From assembly GCA_037127315.1 (NCBI GenBank), contig JBBBDQ010001684.1, positions 3,980,501 through 4,044,500 on the forward strand: a stretch of 64,000 nt of DNA. Reading direction: 5' to 3'. The position numbers were made by a program, and so were the translations under genes. This document shows, one piece after another, positions 20,487-30,671 of the stretch (position 1 is its first letter; each line of letters starts with the position of its first letter). The stretch is from Ascarosepion bandense (Eukaryota; Mollusca; Cephalopoda; Sepiida; Sepiidae). The notes beneath the pieces are model-generated. The model was not told the DNA's origin, did not search any database, and saw only the letters and a list, made by a program, of their open reading frames with translations.

Positions 20487-20550
20487 CAGTATGAAGGAAT
20501 CAGATATTATTAATTGTTGTTAATAATATCTGATTCCTTCATGCTGCAAG
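20485..20550. repeat. 29-bp-arm hairpin
   Basis: TTGCAGTATGAAGGAATCAG through ATTATTA is followed after 8 bases by its reverse complement, with a single mismatch. Confidence 0.85.
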
Positions 20551-20599
20551 TAATATTAGTTTTCAGTGAATACAGCAACAATTAATAATATATATATAT

Positions 20600-20785
20600 A
20601 TAAGTTTTGGTTCACACTTCTCTCCAGTCTTTTGAACAGAGTAGAGGATGTTTATCTATCGTTTTCTGTTTAGGAGCATGCTTCGAGTTTCTTCTAGAAT
20701 CTTCTCATACACTTCCTCTACCAGTAGCCCTTTACAGCTTAGTAGGCTTATTGCCTTGCTTGGGTTGAACTGATTTTTAAAAAAA

Positions 20786-20790
<5 letters not shown>
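20600..20790 (+). repeat. Decayed family M repeat (one module plus tail)
   Basis: Contains TTTTCTGTTTAGGAGCATGC and TAGCCCTTTACAGCTTAGTA, then TTGCCTTGCTTGGGTTGAAC and a T/A-rich end. This is a strongly diverged copy of the family M module and LINE-like tail. A (TG)n run follows at 20786-20814. Confidence 0.6.
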
Positions 20791-20814
<24 letters not shown>

Positions 20815-20816
<2 letters not shown>

Positions 20817-21660
20817 AGATTTGCTGTTTTTATAATGGAGTATTGTTCAATATTGGAGAGAATGTTCTTAATGATATAGATATGAAGATTGCATTGAGAA
20901 ATGAACCTGAAAGTTACTATATGGTGCTGATTTCTATGCCCTCACTATTTTTTGACATATATATATATGCAAAAAAATGTAATCTCAAAATTTCAGTCAA
21001 AGTAATCCGACTTTTAAAAAAAGATAATAACAAGCTTAGCAACTGTTGCCCTTTCACATTACACCTGAACAATAGAAAAATTGCTTGTAAAAGTACTTAC
21101 GAACTGACTAACAAATATTCGAGATAAAAACCAATGACATGAACAGGCAGGTTTTAGAAGTTGCTACTCAACAATCAATCATCTTCAAACATTTGATTTA
21201 AAAAATAAGAGAATATAACAAACTGCATTGTTTAGCTTTGGTTGAATATAAAAGTTATTTAAATTGGTAGGATATGCAGAAATTTTAAATCCCTACAAAA
21301 AGAGGGTATGAGCAAAAATTATATAAAAGTTATTAAAATATTTATAAAAGCAGTAGTATAATAATTCGAAGGTGCTGGCAAATGAACTTTTGAAATGAAG
21401 TAAGAAAATGTGATATAATTTCTTCTAAATTGTTTACGGCAGGCATCAAAATTATATTTCCAGAAAATTAACTGCAAGGGAATATAAATAAATAGAAATG
21501 AAGAATATTTAAACCATTTATGCTTTTCGGTTGACTTTTTATGAATAGCAGAATTGTTGATTGAATTACAAGAAATAGTAAATGAATTAAATAAAATAAT
21601 GAAGAGAAATAAAACAAAATTAACATTAAATTGTCATGTTCCCAAAAAATTATATATATA
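20815..21660. other. Unassigned sequence
   Basis: Open frames here (for example 20843-21127) have no motif I recognise. A TA run lies at 21651-21671. Confidence 0.4.
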
Positions 21661-21663
21661 TAT

Positions 21664-22428
21664 ATATATATGAGCTTTAATTTCTGGTGAAAATAAAGAC
21701 AAAAATTGTCCAACTTTTGGATATTTTTTTATTACATTGGTTCTAAGATTTGGACTCAAATAAGCTATCTTCAGAGTGGTTGCAGAGACATTAACATAAA
21801 GATATTCACCATCAAAAATGAAATTTTTCTTATGCTGACATAAAACATTGTTAGGCGATGATAACAGTCATCGAATAGCAGACAAATGTCTAAATTAGTA
21901 AAGTCGTCATACCACATAAGAGACTGAGATATTAACAAAAGAACCATATGTCTAAATGCAATGTAATGCATTGTGACTAGATTGAAATATGATTTTATTG
22001 AATGTGGGTTGCTTTGATTTAATGTAGATGGCCTCTAGTATCTGAATATATGTGTATGTGTGAGTATTATTGTGTTTTTGAATGAATCTGTCTAATATTA
22101 CGCACATGACTATGTTTTTTTAAGAAATGATGTTTCATAGAACTATAATCGGAAAGGTGACAGTTAAGTCTACGAGAGTGTGTGGTTGTAGTAAAACCAA
22201 TATCTGTTGTGGGTTTATTATTGATATCAGAGATACAATCTCTGAACAGCATGTAAATTGATTCACTATGTTGGTTTTCTGTAGAGGATTTAGTTGTGTG
22301 GTTGTAGGGTTATTAGAGACTATGAGGTCAATTGTTTTAAATTTTTTATAATATATGATGAGCCTAATTTATTTATTATTGTCAATTGGTTCAATATTTC
22401 TACCTATTATATTTTTGAGTGTTGTTTC
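21664..22428 (-). mobile_element. Penelope-like element copy 3 (second lineage)
   Basis: Minus strand, collinear with 10075-10830. The frame at 22067-22252 reads CISDINNKPTTDIGFTTTT, then SRRLNCHLSDYSS and HHFLKKHSHVRNIRQI. This resembles the Y-G-T-TTLSRRL-HLS pattern of PLE GIY-YIG regions. Downstream fragments IYIKSK and the terminal CTCTGAAGATAGC follow. The tail ends near the TA run at 21651-21671. Several frameshifts are present. Confidence 0.6.
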
Positions 22429-22431
22429 ATC

Positions 22432-22626
22432 AAATATTGAAGGTCATCCACATTAAATCAAAGCAACACACACTCAATAAAATCATATTTTATTCTTGTC
22501 ACAACATATTAAATTGCATCTGGATATTTGGTTCTATTGTTAACACTTTGGTTTCTCACTTGTGATGATGTCATAGAACTGCATTACTAATTTACAACTT
22601 GTGTCTGCTATTTGGTAACTGCTAAA
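22432..22626 (+). mobile_element. Penelope-like element copy 4, head-to-head partner
   Basis: The plus strand matches 10455-10640 (ATCCACATTAAATCAAAGCA, then ACTGCATTACTAATTTACAA). It starts within four bases of the end of copy 3 and runs the opposite way. It is cut at about 22626 by the poly(T) that marks the 3' end of the LINE on the minus strand. Confidence 0.65.
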
Positions 22627-22639
22627 AACTTTTTTCTTT

Positions 22640-24910
22640 TTTTTTTTTAAAATCGTGTCACCCCAAGCAAGGCATTCCACTGCCACTATAGTGCAGGGAG
22701 TCACATAGAGCAATTGGGTATCGGAAATGTCAGAAGGAGGGTGATAGACGACTTAGGATGTACATAGAGGGTTGGAGAGAGTGGGTGTGAGTTAGTGTGT
22801 TAGAAGGTGTCTATTGACCCTACATTTAAACTCCTGGAGGTTGTAGCCGTCGGGGAAGCAAGCATGCGGTAGGGAATTCCACAGGCGGGAAGTGCGAGGA
22901 AAGAAGCTGTTGGAGTAGAAATTGCGGTTACATTTCATTGGTTTCACTGTAAAAGGGTGGGACCTAGTTGCCAATCTAGTATCTTGTGCAAATTCACATC
23001 TAGGGGGCACCAGTGATTTAAGTTCATCAGAGCAGAAGCCATGAAAGTATTTATAGAAGAGGCACAGGGAAGTCACGTCACGCCGGTGAGAGAGTGACTG
23101 CAGGTGGTCAGCTAAGTCGGTATCAATCACATTACAGATTCTTCGCTGTATTTTGTCAAGAAGCCTGAGGAGAATAGCAGGTGCACCCGATCAGATGAGG
23201 CAGCAGTACTCAATACACGGGTGGATGGTAGATTTATATAAGTGCAGGATAGATTCAGACGGAAAGAATTTCTGGGCCCTGCACAGAGAGCCGACTTTCA
23301 TAGCAGTGAATTTAGCAATGGATTTGACGTAGTCATTCTACTTGAGATCTGCTGAGAGTGTCAGGCCAAGCAGGCGAAGTGTTTTACTGTCTGGGAGGCA
23401 AGCCTGTTCCATACTAATGGGAGGGAGGTGTGGTTGTCTGTGGTGGTTAATTGACAGCAGCTTCGTTTTGGAAGATTTGAATTTTACAAGCCATTTCTTA
23501 CCCCAATCCACCACGGATTGGAGGTACTTTTCAAGCTCGGCAGTGAGGTTTGCCTTGTTACCAACACCAGATTTTTGATCGAGGCAAGAGTAAACTGTGG
23601 TATCATCGGTGCACATGCTTACTTGTGATCTTATGACATCGGAGAGATCATTGATGTAGATTAGAAAGAGCGTAGGACCTAGGATAGAGCCTTGGGGGAC
23701 ACCCGCATTTGTAGGGTAGTTCTGGGAGGCATGTCCATTTAATACCACCTTCAGTGTGTGGTTAGAGAGGAATGACTAGATTAAGTCCAACAAAAGTCCA
23801 GTTATGCCATAGCTTTGCAGTTACCATAGAAGGTTGGCATGCCATACTCTGTCGAATGCTTTAGAGATATCCAAGGAGACAGTTCGGGCTTCACCGTTCT
23901 TGTCAAGAGCCTGGTATATATACTTGGTGATGGTGGTTAGCATATCAGCAGTAGACTTGGTGAAGCGGAAGCCATACTGTTTGTTTGACCTCGGCATTGA
24001 TAATGGCTTTGAACACTTTGCCAAAGATTGGAAGAAGGCTGATGGGGCGGTAATTTGCAGGGTCCGAGGGTTCACCAGTGTTCTTGAATAGTGGAACCAC
24101 AGAAGAAGACTTCCAACAGGCAGGAAAGCAGGAGGAAGATAGGCAGAGGTTGTAGAGCTTAGAAAGAATAGAGGCGAGTTCAGGGGCACAATTCTTCAAG
24201 ACTATGATTGGGATTCCATCCCCACCACTCGCTTTGTGAGGGTCCAGTTTTGAGATTATGCTAGAAATCAGCAAGGGCGTGATGTGGGCGTCATTCAATT
24301 GGGCCCCAGTTCTAGATGGGAAATTGGGTGTATGGATTCCAGATGAATCTAGACTCAAATTGGTCAAGAATCTACGGGCAAAGCATTCAGCCTTGTCCGC
24401 TGAGGGGGTGAGGACCTCAAACTCGTTGATTAGTGGGGGTATTGAGGACATACTCTTGTTAAGCACGCTTTTACAGAGGTGCCAGTAGTCTTTGGTACCG
24501 AACTTAGAGGATGCTATGCGCTGCTTCATTCTGGCAGCAAACAGCAACTTAGCTTTGTTAAGTATCTTTTTACACTTATTATGAGCTGAGGCGAAAAGGC
24601 GCCTGTTTTGGTCCGACACGTAGCTACGATAAAGTCAGAAGAAGTGATTCCGGTGGGCAATGGCGGCCGAGCAAGTGGGCGAGAACCAGGGAGATGAATG
24701 GGATTTAAGCTGAAATTTCCTGACAGGGATGAAAGCATCGATGCCAGCCTTAACCCAGGAGGAGACCTCTGATGTACATTCTTTGATGGGAAGACTAAAA
24801 ACATTGTTCCAAGGGACGTCACAGAGGAAGTCATGGAACAAATCCCAGTCTGCTCTTTGATAGCAGTAGGATATTCTGTTGGTCTGGGTTTCTTGGGTAG
24901 GGGTGGAATG
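22640..24910 (-). mobile_element. Jockey/CR1-like LINE, 5'-truncated (best copy)
   Basis: A minus-strand LINE of about 2.27 kb. It keeps the region between endonuclease and reverse transcriptase, the reverse transcriptase, the C-terminal domain, the 3' untranslated region and a poly(A) (poly(T) at 22627-22650). The endonuclease is absent. The 5' side ends where a mariner begins (24911). The 3' tail on the minus strand reads TAGTGGCAGTGGAATGCCTT, GCTTGGGGTGACACGATT. Shorter copies of the same or related families are at 34764-36426, 38045-38510, 50216-51365, 51455-52215, 53379-53989, 61035-61260 and 62380-62700. Confidence 0.85.
22792..24905 (-). pseudogene. LINE reverse transcriptase (disrupted)
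   Basis: In order on the minus strand: ADWDLFHDFLCDVPW and PWFSPTCSAAIAHRN (linker after endonuclease); DYWHLCKSVLNKS; NYRPISLLPIFGKVFKAIIN (RT motif 1 area); LDISKAFDRVWH (motif A, catalytic D); GVPQGSILGPTLF (motif B); CTDDTTVYS (motif C, where YADD has become CTDD); YCC-I-SGAP; and FFPRTSRLWNSLPHACFPDG at the C-terminus, ending HLLTH. Frameshifts occur near 24650 and 24000-24190. Stops interrupt the frame just after DRVWHANLLW, at a W codon following LSADLK (TGG to TAG near 23335), and near 23205. The protein would reverse-transcribe LINE RNA at the target site; this copy cannot. Confidence 0.85.
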
Positions 24911-25885
24911 GAATGAGACTCAATAAGTTCCAGGCCTGACATATATATGGAGTTACTAATAAAAAATCCATATTTTTATAAAGTACTAACCTTCAAATGA
25001 CTTGACAAAATTTGGGCCTAACTGGATAATTAGTTTATAAATGAAGTTTATTTAAATGGAGCTACTGTTGTAAATTTTCAAAACAATGGAAAAATCTGAA
25101 TTTTGTGTGTTGATAAAGCATTGCTTTCTGATGGGAAATAACTGTTCAAATAAAGCAATGGCTTGATAAGCGTTATTCAAACACTGCTCCATTGGAAACA
25201 ATGGTTAAGAGCTGGTATGCTGATTTTAAACACAGTCATACAGACACAAATGATGCTGAATGCTCTGATCTAAAAACACCAAAAAATCCACAAACTCATT
25301 TTGGCAAATCAGAAATTGAAGTTGTGTGGGATAGCAGAGGAGTTAAACATATCAGAAGGCAGCTTATTTACCATTTTGCAGGAACTTTTGTCAGTATAAA
25401 AGCTGTGTTCAAAGTGGCTGCCATATTTGCTCACAGTCAATAAAATACAACAGCGCATTAACAATTCAGAGTGTTGTTTATATCTGTTTCAATGCAACAA
25501 GAAGGGATTTTTGTGTAAATATGTATCCATGAGTGAAACATGGATCCACCACTTCACTCTGAAGTCAAATCAGCAGTCAGCTGAGTGGACAGCAGCAGGT
25601 GAAAGCCATCCAAAGTGACCAAAAACACAAACATCAGCAGGCAAGGTTTTATCCTTCTTATTTTGGGACGTGCAATGTATTTTTTCATCAATTACCTTGA
25701 GAAATAAAAAGTATCAATATCAAATATCAAATATCATTATTGGTGAGTTTAAAGGAAGGAATCGCCAAAAAACAGCCACAAATGAAGAAGAAAAAGTGAT
25801 CTTTTACCAAGACAATGCACCATGTCACAAGTCAATTACAACAATTATTCAGCTGCTTCTTTGCACAACACAGGTATTGTTTATA
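24911..25885 (+). mobile_element. mariner transposon, degraded plus-strand copy
   Basis: It begins with a diverged terminal repeat (GACTCAATAAGTTCCAGGCC) matching the end of the complete mariner at 30672-31941. It then reads, over several frames, MEKSEFCVLIKHCFLMG, MVKSWYADFKHSHTDTNDAE, RQLIYHFAGTF, WIHHFTLKSNQQSAEWTAAG, FWDVQCIFFINYLEK (first catalytic D) and FYQDNAPCHKS (second catalytic D). The copy stops shortly after, with the last catalytic region and right end missing. Many indels make it inactive. Its left end directly abuts the LINE 5' end. Confidence 0.8.
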
Positions 25886-26039
25886 ATTATTTACTGTGGA
25901 AACACTGAATTTAATATTTTTGAATGTTTAAATTTATCAGACGTATCTGAAAACAAAATTTTGATTATCCCATGTCTTCTTAAGTCTTCTGACCTAAAAA
26001 TATCTATAGCTACTGAGTCAGTTACAAAATTTTCAAAGA
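25886..26039. other. Unassigned sequence
   Basis: No similarity recognised between the mariner remnant and the zinc-knuckle fragment. Confidence 0.35.
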
Positions 26040-26240
26040 ATATTTAAAGTATACAATCGGATAGACTGTTCATGTATTGGCAGAGAAATGAAAATGTTAC
26101 TATTGTGGTAATGGTGCACATCTTGCTCATAAGTGTTCTTTTAAAAATAAGGCGCATTTTAGATGCAAGCATATTAGACATTCTAAGCACCTAAAGAAGG
26201 CCGAAGCGTACAATGGCCAAAATTTCATAAACATAGCAAT
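26040..26240 (+). pseudogene. Gag-like zinc-knuckle fragment
   Basis: The plus strand gives KCYYCGNGAHLAHKCSFKNK, a perfect CX2CX4HX4C zinc knuckle, followed by a decayed second knuckle (RCKHIRHSKHLKKAE). Paired knuckles in this spacing are typical of Gypsy-type retrotransposon gag-pol junctions in invertebrates. An upstream stop and no recognisable protease or RT downstream show it is a remnant. A cellular CCHC protein is an alternative. Confidence 0.55.
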
Positions 26241-27297
26241 AAAGATGAGGACAAGAGTCTGAACAGTGTAAATAATGTAAATACTACCTCATCTTAGAAG
26301 TATAAACAAACACAGTAGCAAATAATATTCATAATAATATTAATAATTATTTGGATAAAGACATGAAGGTGATAGAACACTTATACAATTGATTTGTTAC
26401 ACCCATTGCTTGTGTATACTGAAATGTTCATGAAGAATCAGAGGGTTATGATGGAAAAAAGACACACATGTTTGATGTTCAGAGATGAATTTAGAGAAAG
26501 TTTAATGAATTGGATGATTTGAAAGATTTGCAAGAGATAATGGTGATACTGGAAATGTGGACATGGAAGATTTAGCTCTGTGTGGTTGCAGGAATCTTAC
26601 GAGTCATCTGCCATTGTTGGTTGTGGGCATAAAAAGAGGCAGTAAGAAGAGTATATTATGAGGATATGTAGGACCTAGACTTGAAGGGGTTGAAATTGTG
26701 GTGATTAGGAAAGTATCCTCTCAGGAGTCTGTTTCACCAAGTAACAGGTCTAAATAAGAAGCTAAGTGGAATGAGAATGAGGATGAATTCACCCTGTGTA
26801 CATGAATAGAGGGTCTTAGCTGTGAAGGCCTGAACTGGTGGAACTAAGAAATGTAGCATGTCTCAACATTTGCCATGAAAGTAGCAATAGAGCAGTGAGA
26901 GGCTAGCAATGTTTTATTTGTGGGGAAGTGGTTATGAGGTGGAAAATAACTCATCACCCACAAAGCTGTGTAAACACTTGAATTCTGTCCATGCTGGAAA
27001 GTGAGATTTGGGTGCCTTCAACCCAAATGAGGCAGGAATATACACCACTTTTGATCTGATCTTAGTTTGTTACAACTACAATGAGTTCAGTTCACATAGA
27101 ATGCTCAATTACTGTGATCTTGTGCCATGTTAAGCTTAACAGACATAAAGGGAAAAACAAGATTTTAGTGACTTTCCTGAGTATTTTTTTTTTTTTTTGT
27201 TATCCATGCATGTAAAAGGATTGGTTTGCTTTTAGCAGTTTGTAGCTAACCTATTATTAATTTGATAGCAAATAGAACTAATTCATGGTTAGTTTTT
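26241..27297. other. Unassigned sequence
   Basis: Could contain more of the decayed retrotransposon, but I cannot identify protease, RT or integrase motifs in any frame. Confidence 0.35.
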
Positions 27298-27430
27298 CAT
27301 TTTTTTTTCAATCATTTCACCACAGTTAAGGAAAAGCCACTAAGACACAAGGAGTTATGAAGTGTTAGAAAATGAAAGATAAAAACACTATTAAAATTAT
27401 AACACAAGAAAAATAAAATAAATAAATATA
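27298..27430 (-). repeat. LINE 3'-tail fragment
   Basis: ATCATTTCACCACAGTTAAG and AAGCCACTAAGACACAAGG match the minus-strand tails at 34770, 51470 and 61040. Only about 130 bp remain. Confidence 0.65.
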
Positions 27431-27734
27431 ATCACAGTTCCTTGTCTGTTGTTTTTAAAAAAGATTGGTATTGAAGGAGGATTGCTGCCCAAATACACAA
27501 TTATTAAATTACATGAACTGGAATCCAACAAGGACATTTAACGTTTTAAGATGGAATGATGTCTTAAAATATTGTTAAAATGTAAGCCATTTTTTTTTCT
27601 TTCTTTTAACTTTTGCTTAAATTTAAAAGTTTTCATGCTTAATTGAAGAATTCATTTTGTTTTTCTAGCCAAAATTTCACTGCCTGGATTTTAATTAAGT
27701 TAAAACTTAGCAAGTCACTATCATTTTCTCTCTA
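27431..27734. other. Unassigned sequence
   Basis: Contains GGAGGATTGCTGCCCAAATA, the reverse complement of the P3 terminal box TATTTGGGCAGCAA; nothing else recognised. Confidence 0.4.
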
Positions 27735-28225
27735 TTGGAGTGGATGGACTGGGCTATTGCCTGGTCCACACCCCCCCACGTCTATTGAACAGGTGAAGAG
27801 GCTCATCCCTTGTTTTCTGTTTAGGATGCGGTTTCCGGTTTTCTCTTTTCCAATCTTTTCACTCTTTTCTTTCTTTTTTTTTTTCAATTGGAGTAGATAG
27901 TCTAAACTATCACCCGGTTCACACTCCACCCACGTCTGTTGAACAGGTGAAGAGGCTCATCCCTTGTTTTCTGTTTAGGATGCGGTTTCCGGTTTTCTCT
28001 TTTCCAATCTTCTCACTTTTTTTTCAATTGGAGTAGATAGTCTAAACTATCACCCGGTTCACACTCCACCCACGTCTATTGAACAGGTGAAGAGGCTCAT
28101 CCCTTGTTCCCTGTTTAGGATGTGGTTTCCGGCTTTCTCTTTTCCAATCTTTTTACTCTTACATAGCCCCCTGTGCATCAGTGGCGTTATCGCCTTGCTC
28201 GGGGTGATATGATTAAAAAAAAAAG
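27735..28225 (+). repeat. Modular SINE-like repeat (family M), three modules plus tail
   Basis: The clearest copy. Three tandem modules of about 150 bp each contain GGAGTAGATAGTCTAAACTA, CCGGTTCACACTCCACCCAC (B-box-like), GAACAGGTGAAGAGGCTCAT and TAGGATGCGGTTTCCGG. They are separated by T-rich spacers ending TTCAATTGG. The final module runs into TAGCCCCCTGTGCATCAGTG, GCGTTATCGCCTTGCTCGG, GGTGATATGATT and A(n), the LINE-like 3' tail. No coding potential. Confidence 0.85.
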
Positions 28226-28304
28226 CAAAGCTGATTGGTCCAGTTTCAAGATATGTCTGTCCTGCTAAAGTAACAAAGTAAGGTGAAGAAGTAGCAGCAG
28301 AAAG

Positions 28305-28521
28305 CCAGTGCTGGTGCTATTAAAACCCACTTACTAGATGTCCCAGAAGAAGTTCCCCCCACCCTGTCAAAGTTTGAGTTGTTACACAGCTTTCTGACAG
28401 AGATTGGCATCCCAGATATCCAGCTTCTACAGCTAACGGCAGTAGCATATAGCTCATGATATACAGCCGAGGAACTCCTGTACAGTATGGCAGACACCAT
28501 GCATGCAGCTCTACAAATGAA
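28305..28521 (+). pseudogene. Exon-like coding block with in-frame stop and splice donor
   Basis: One frame reads QQKASAGAIKTHLLDVPEEV, then PPTLSKFELLHSFLTEIGIP, then DIQLLQLTAVAYSS, a TGA stop, and YTAEELLYSMADTMHAALQM. It ends in AAA followed by GTAAGTAA, a strong splice-donor match. An AG precedes the block at about 28293-28300. Composition is less AT-rich than the surroundings and residues look like a globular helical protein. I do not recognise the family. It could be a pseudogene, a retrotransposon gag piece, or a real exon with TGA as a sequence error or variant. Confidence 0.4.
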
Positions 28522-28684
28522 AGTAAGTAATTCCTTATATTCATACCCAAAGTTCTATGCTAGTCATCTTTAATGACACTTATGTAAAAGAAGGATTGCT
28601 GTCCAAATAAACAGACACACACACAAATATGATATAACAAACGCTCATGTATACTTCTTATAATAAGTACATATAATAGATAAA
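28522..28684. other. Unassigned sequence
   Basis: Contains AAGGATTGCTGTCCAAATAA, a reverse-complement P3 terminal box, and a short CA run. Confidence 0.4.
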
Positions 28685-29165
28685 ATGTCCAAGTGGTTAG
28701 AATATTTGCTTTTCAACCATGAAGCCCTGATTTGAATCTCTACATGGCCAATTTGTCTGGAAAGTAGCTTCTTGATGTTATAAATCTAGAAGGCAGTCAT
28801 CCCAGCATGCAGCACCTTTGAAAAGTTCCTGAAAACCATACCACAGGTTAACCTCAACCTTGTGAGCGAAATTGGGTAGACAGGACCCTTTGGGAGCCAT
28901 CAATGGTTGTGTTAGCACTAAATCACAAGTCATCGTGACCAAGGGCTTGATCTGACCTTGTTCAGCTTATTGATCTCGTCAGGTGATGTGTTTTCTCTCC
29001 CAGAAAATGTAACTAAGGTCTGCTAAGGTATAAACTGCAGGTAGGCTCTGTGGGTGTTGAACAAACACAAATGTGCCCGAGCAAGCATCCACAATGGGGA
29101 TAAGCTTAGCCGCCTTGGTAGACAAGCATCCTCAGATATTAGTGCCCAGGCATTATGTATATATA
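28685..29165 (+). repeat. tRNA-derived SINE, family B
   Basis: The head has CCAAGTGGTTAGAATATTTG (A-box region) and TGATTTGAATCTCTACATGG (B-box region). The body includes CCATACCACAGGTTAACCTC, AGACAGGACCCTTTGGGAGC, CTCTCCCAGAAAATGTAACT and GTGCCCGAGCAAGCATCCAC. It is collinear with 59985-60410. The ~480-bp length and tRNA head fit a long animal SINE. Confidence 0.8.
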
Positions 29166-29254
29166 TATTATAGATATAGGAAGACATTTGCATGATAAAA
29201 TAAAAAACAATAAAAAAAACTAGTGAAACTAATCATATTGTATATATGTCGGAC

Positions 29255-29600
29255 TTTTCACTAAATGGAAGCATGGTGAGAAAGATACTGAAAAATCAGA
29301 ATTTTCAGACACACATGGTTCTTTTCTCAACAAGATGAGAAATAAAAAATGAAGTGGGCCTTGGAGCAGGGGGCTTTCTACATGCATCATACTACTGGAC
29401 AGATCAGATAATTTTGGGCTAGTTGTTTGCTATGATTAAGGTTTAAGAAGACCCAAAACTGTTAGATCTCTTCAGTAATATAATGCATGCAGAAAAGAGA
29501 AGAAATGAGTTCCACATTCTTGTCTCATTGAGAAAGGACAGGTGGGTCCAAAATTCTGATATTTCTCACCATGTTTCCATTTGGTCATAAGGCTGACTGA
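29255..29600. repeat. Diverged foldback of a ~95-bp sequence
   Basis: AAATGGAAGCATGGTGAGAA at about 29264 and its reverse complement near 29565-29583 (TTCTCACCATGTTTCCATTT) flank a centre. Further paired words are TCAGAATTTT and TTTCTCAA. The arms differ at many positions, so the inversion is old. Confidence 0.55.
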
Positions 29601-29615
29601 TATACAACAAATAAT

Positions 29616-29618
29616 AAA

Positions 29619-29653
<35 letters not shown>
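29616..29653. repeat. (ATT)n microsatellite
   Basis: About 38 bp of TTA/ATT repeats. Confidence 0.95.
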
Positions 29654-29654
<1 letters not shown>

Positions 29655-30109
29655 CTCTGAATTTTCTTTCACCAGCCAGTTATGTCCACACAAACACACA
29701 TAAACACATATGTATCATCCCTCACCGGTAGCAGAACACAATCTTCAAGTTAGAGACTCACCATTAAATAATTTAAATTTTAATAAAATATATATATTAT
29801 ATTATATATATATATATATTATAAAGGGATTATATATTTATATTTATATTTTATTATTTTTATTTTATTAATGCCAGCACTCAAAGTGCAATACCTTTTA
29901 TATATATCCTTCATGCACATATACATGACATGTGTATTAATATGTATGTATAAATGTGAACAGACAAGCATTTCTATACAGAAACACAAAATATTCCACG
30001 CATACACATTTAAAAATAATTATGGATTGCTTTATTACAAGTGATACAAATTTGACCAATAAGAGTCAACCCCAAATTACAACATACTTGTATACTGTAT
30101 AATAAAATA
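29654..30109. other. Unassigned AT-rich sequence
   Basis: TA tracts at 29789-29820; nothing coding recognised. Confidence 0.4.
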
Positions 30110-30190
30110 TGTAAATCTTTCATTTTTACCTTGATCACTGAAGAAGCTTTCATAAAAGTGAAACATGTTAGATTGAGATGCATTTTCTAC
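30110..30190 (+). ncRNA. Hammerhead-like fold (family P4)
   Basis: The plus strand has TTGATCA, CTGAAGA (core consensus), GCTTT/AAAGT stem II with loop CATA, GAAAC, ATGTTA and GATTGAG, which pairs with TTGATC through two G-U pairs. Stem III would be AC/GT with a two-base loop, which is too tight, so activity is uncertain. Confidence 0.4.
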
Positions 30191-30289
30191 TTTGTTCTTT
30201 TGCTTTATTCTATTATCTTGTTGGACTCCAACCCATTTATTTAACTCATGTAATTATTAACTATGTATGTAATTATTAACTATGTATGT

Positions 30290-30669
30290 AATTATTAAAC
30301 AGTTATGATACAGAGTCAAATTAGACCGGTAAACTGAAGTATTAAAAAGTGCTCAATACACATTTAAAGAGAAAATAGAAGATAAAAATTAATATGCAGA
30401 GCTTTTAAAATTGGCAAGATTAGCCAATTATGCTTCCATAGTTTCAACCCATCGGTATCATCAAGTGTTATGGACTAACTGATTTCTTAACACTTTATTT
30501 TTGAATGCACAAAAGGAAGTTTAATATAAGAGAAGGAGTATGTCAAGATTAGCAAAATAATATTGGAAGGAGAGTAAATAGATTATACATACTTTCATCC
30601 GGATTTGTACAAACACAAAATTTACTTTCTAATGTGCACACATCAGGACATGATTTCAAACCTTTCATT
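30290..30669 (-). mobile_element. PLE copy 5, 3' part (split by mariner)
   Basis: On the minus strand the coding end resumes right after the mariner with AATGAAAGGTTTGAAATC (NERFEI), then C-H-R-NFVF, followed by the terminal region with AAAGTGCTCAATAC and ATTAGACCGG (as read on the plus strand at 30320-30362). It continues the reading frame broken at 31944. Confidence 0.7.
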
Positions 30670-30671
30670 TA

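Noticed and set aside
24257..24488. Plus-strand frames across 23342-24488 as genes
   Set aside because: All are antisense shadows of the LINE reverse transcriptase on the minus strand.
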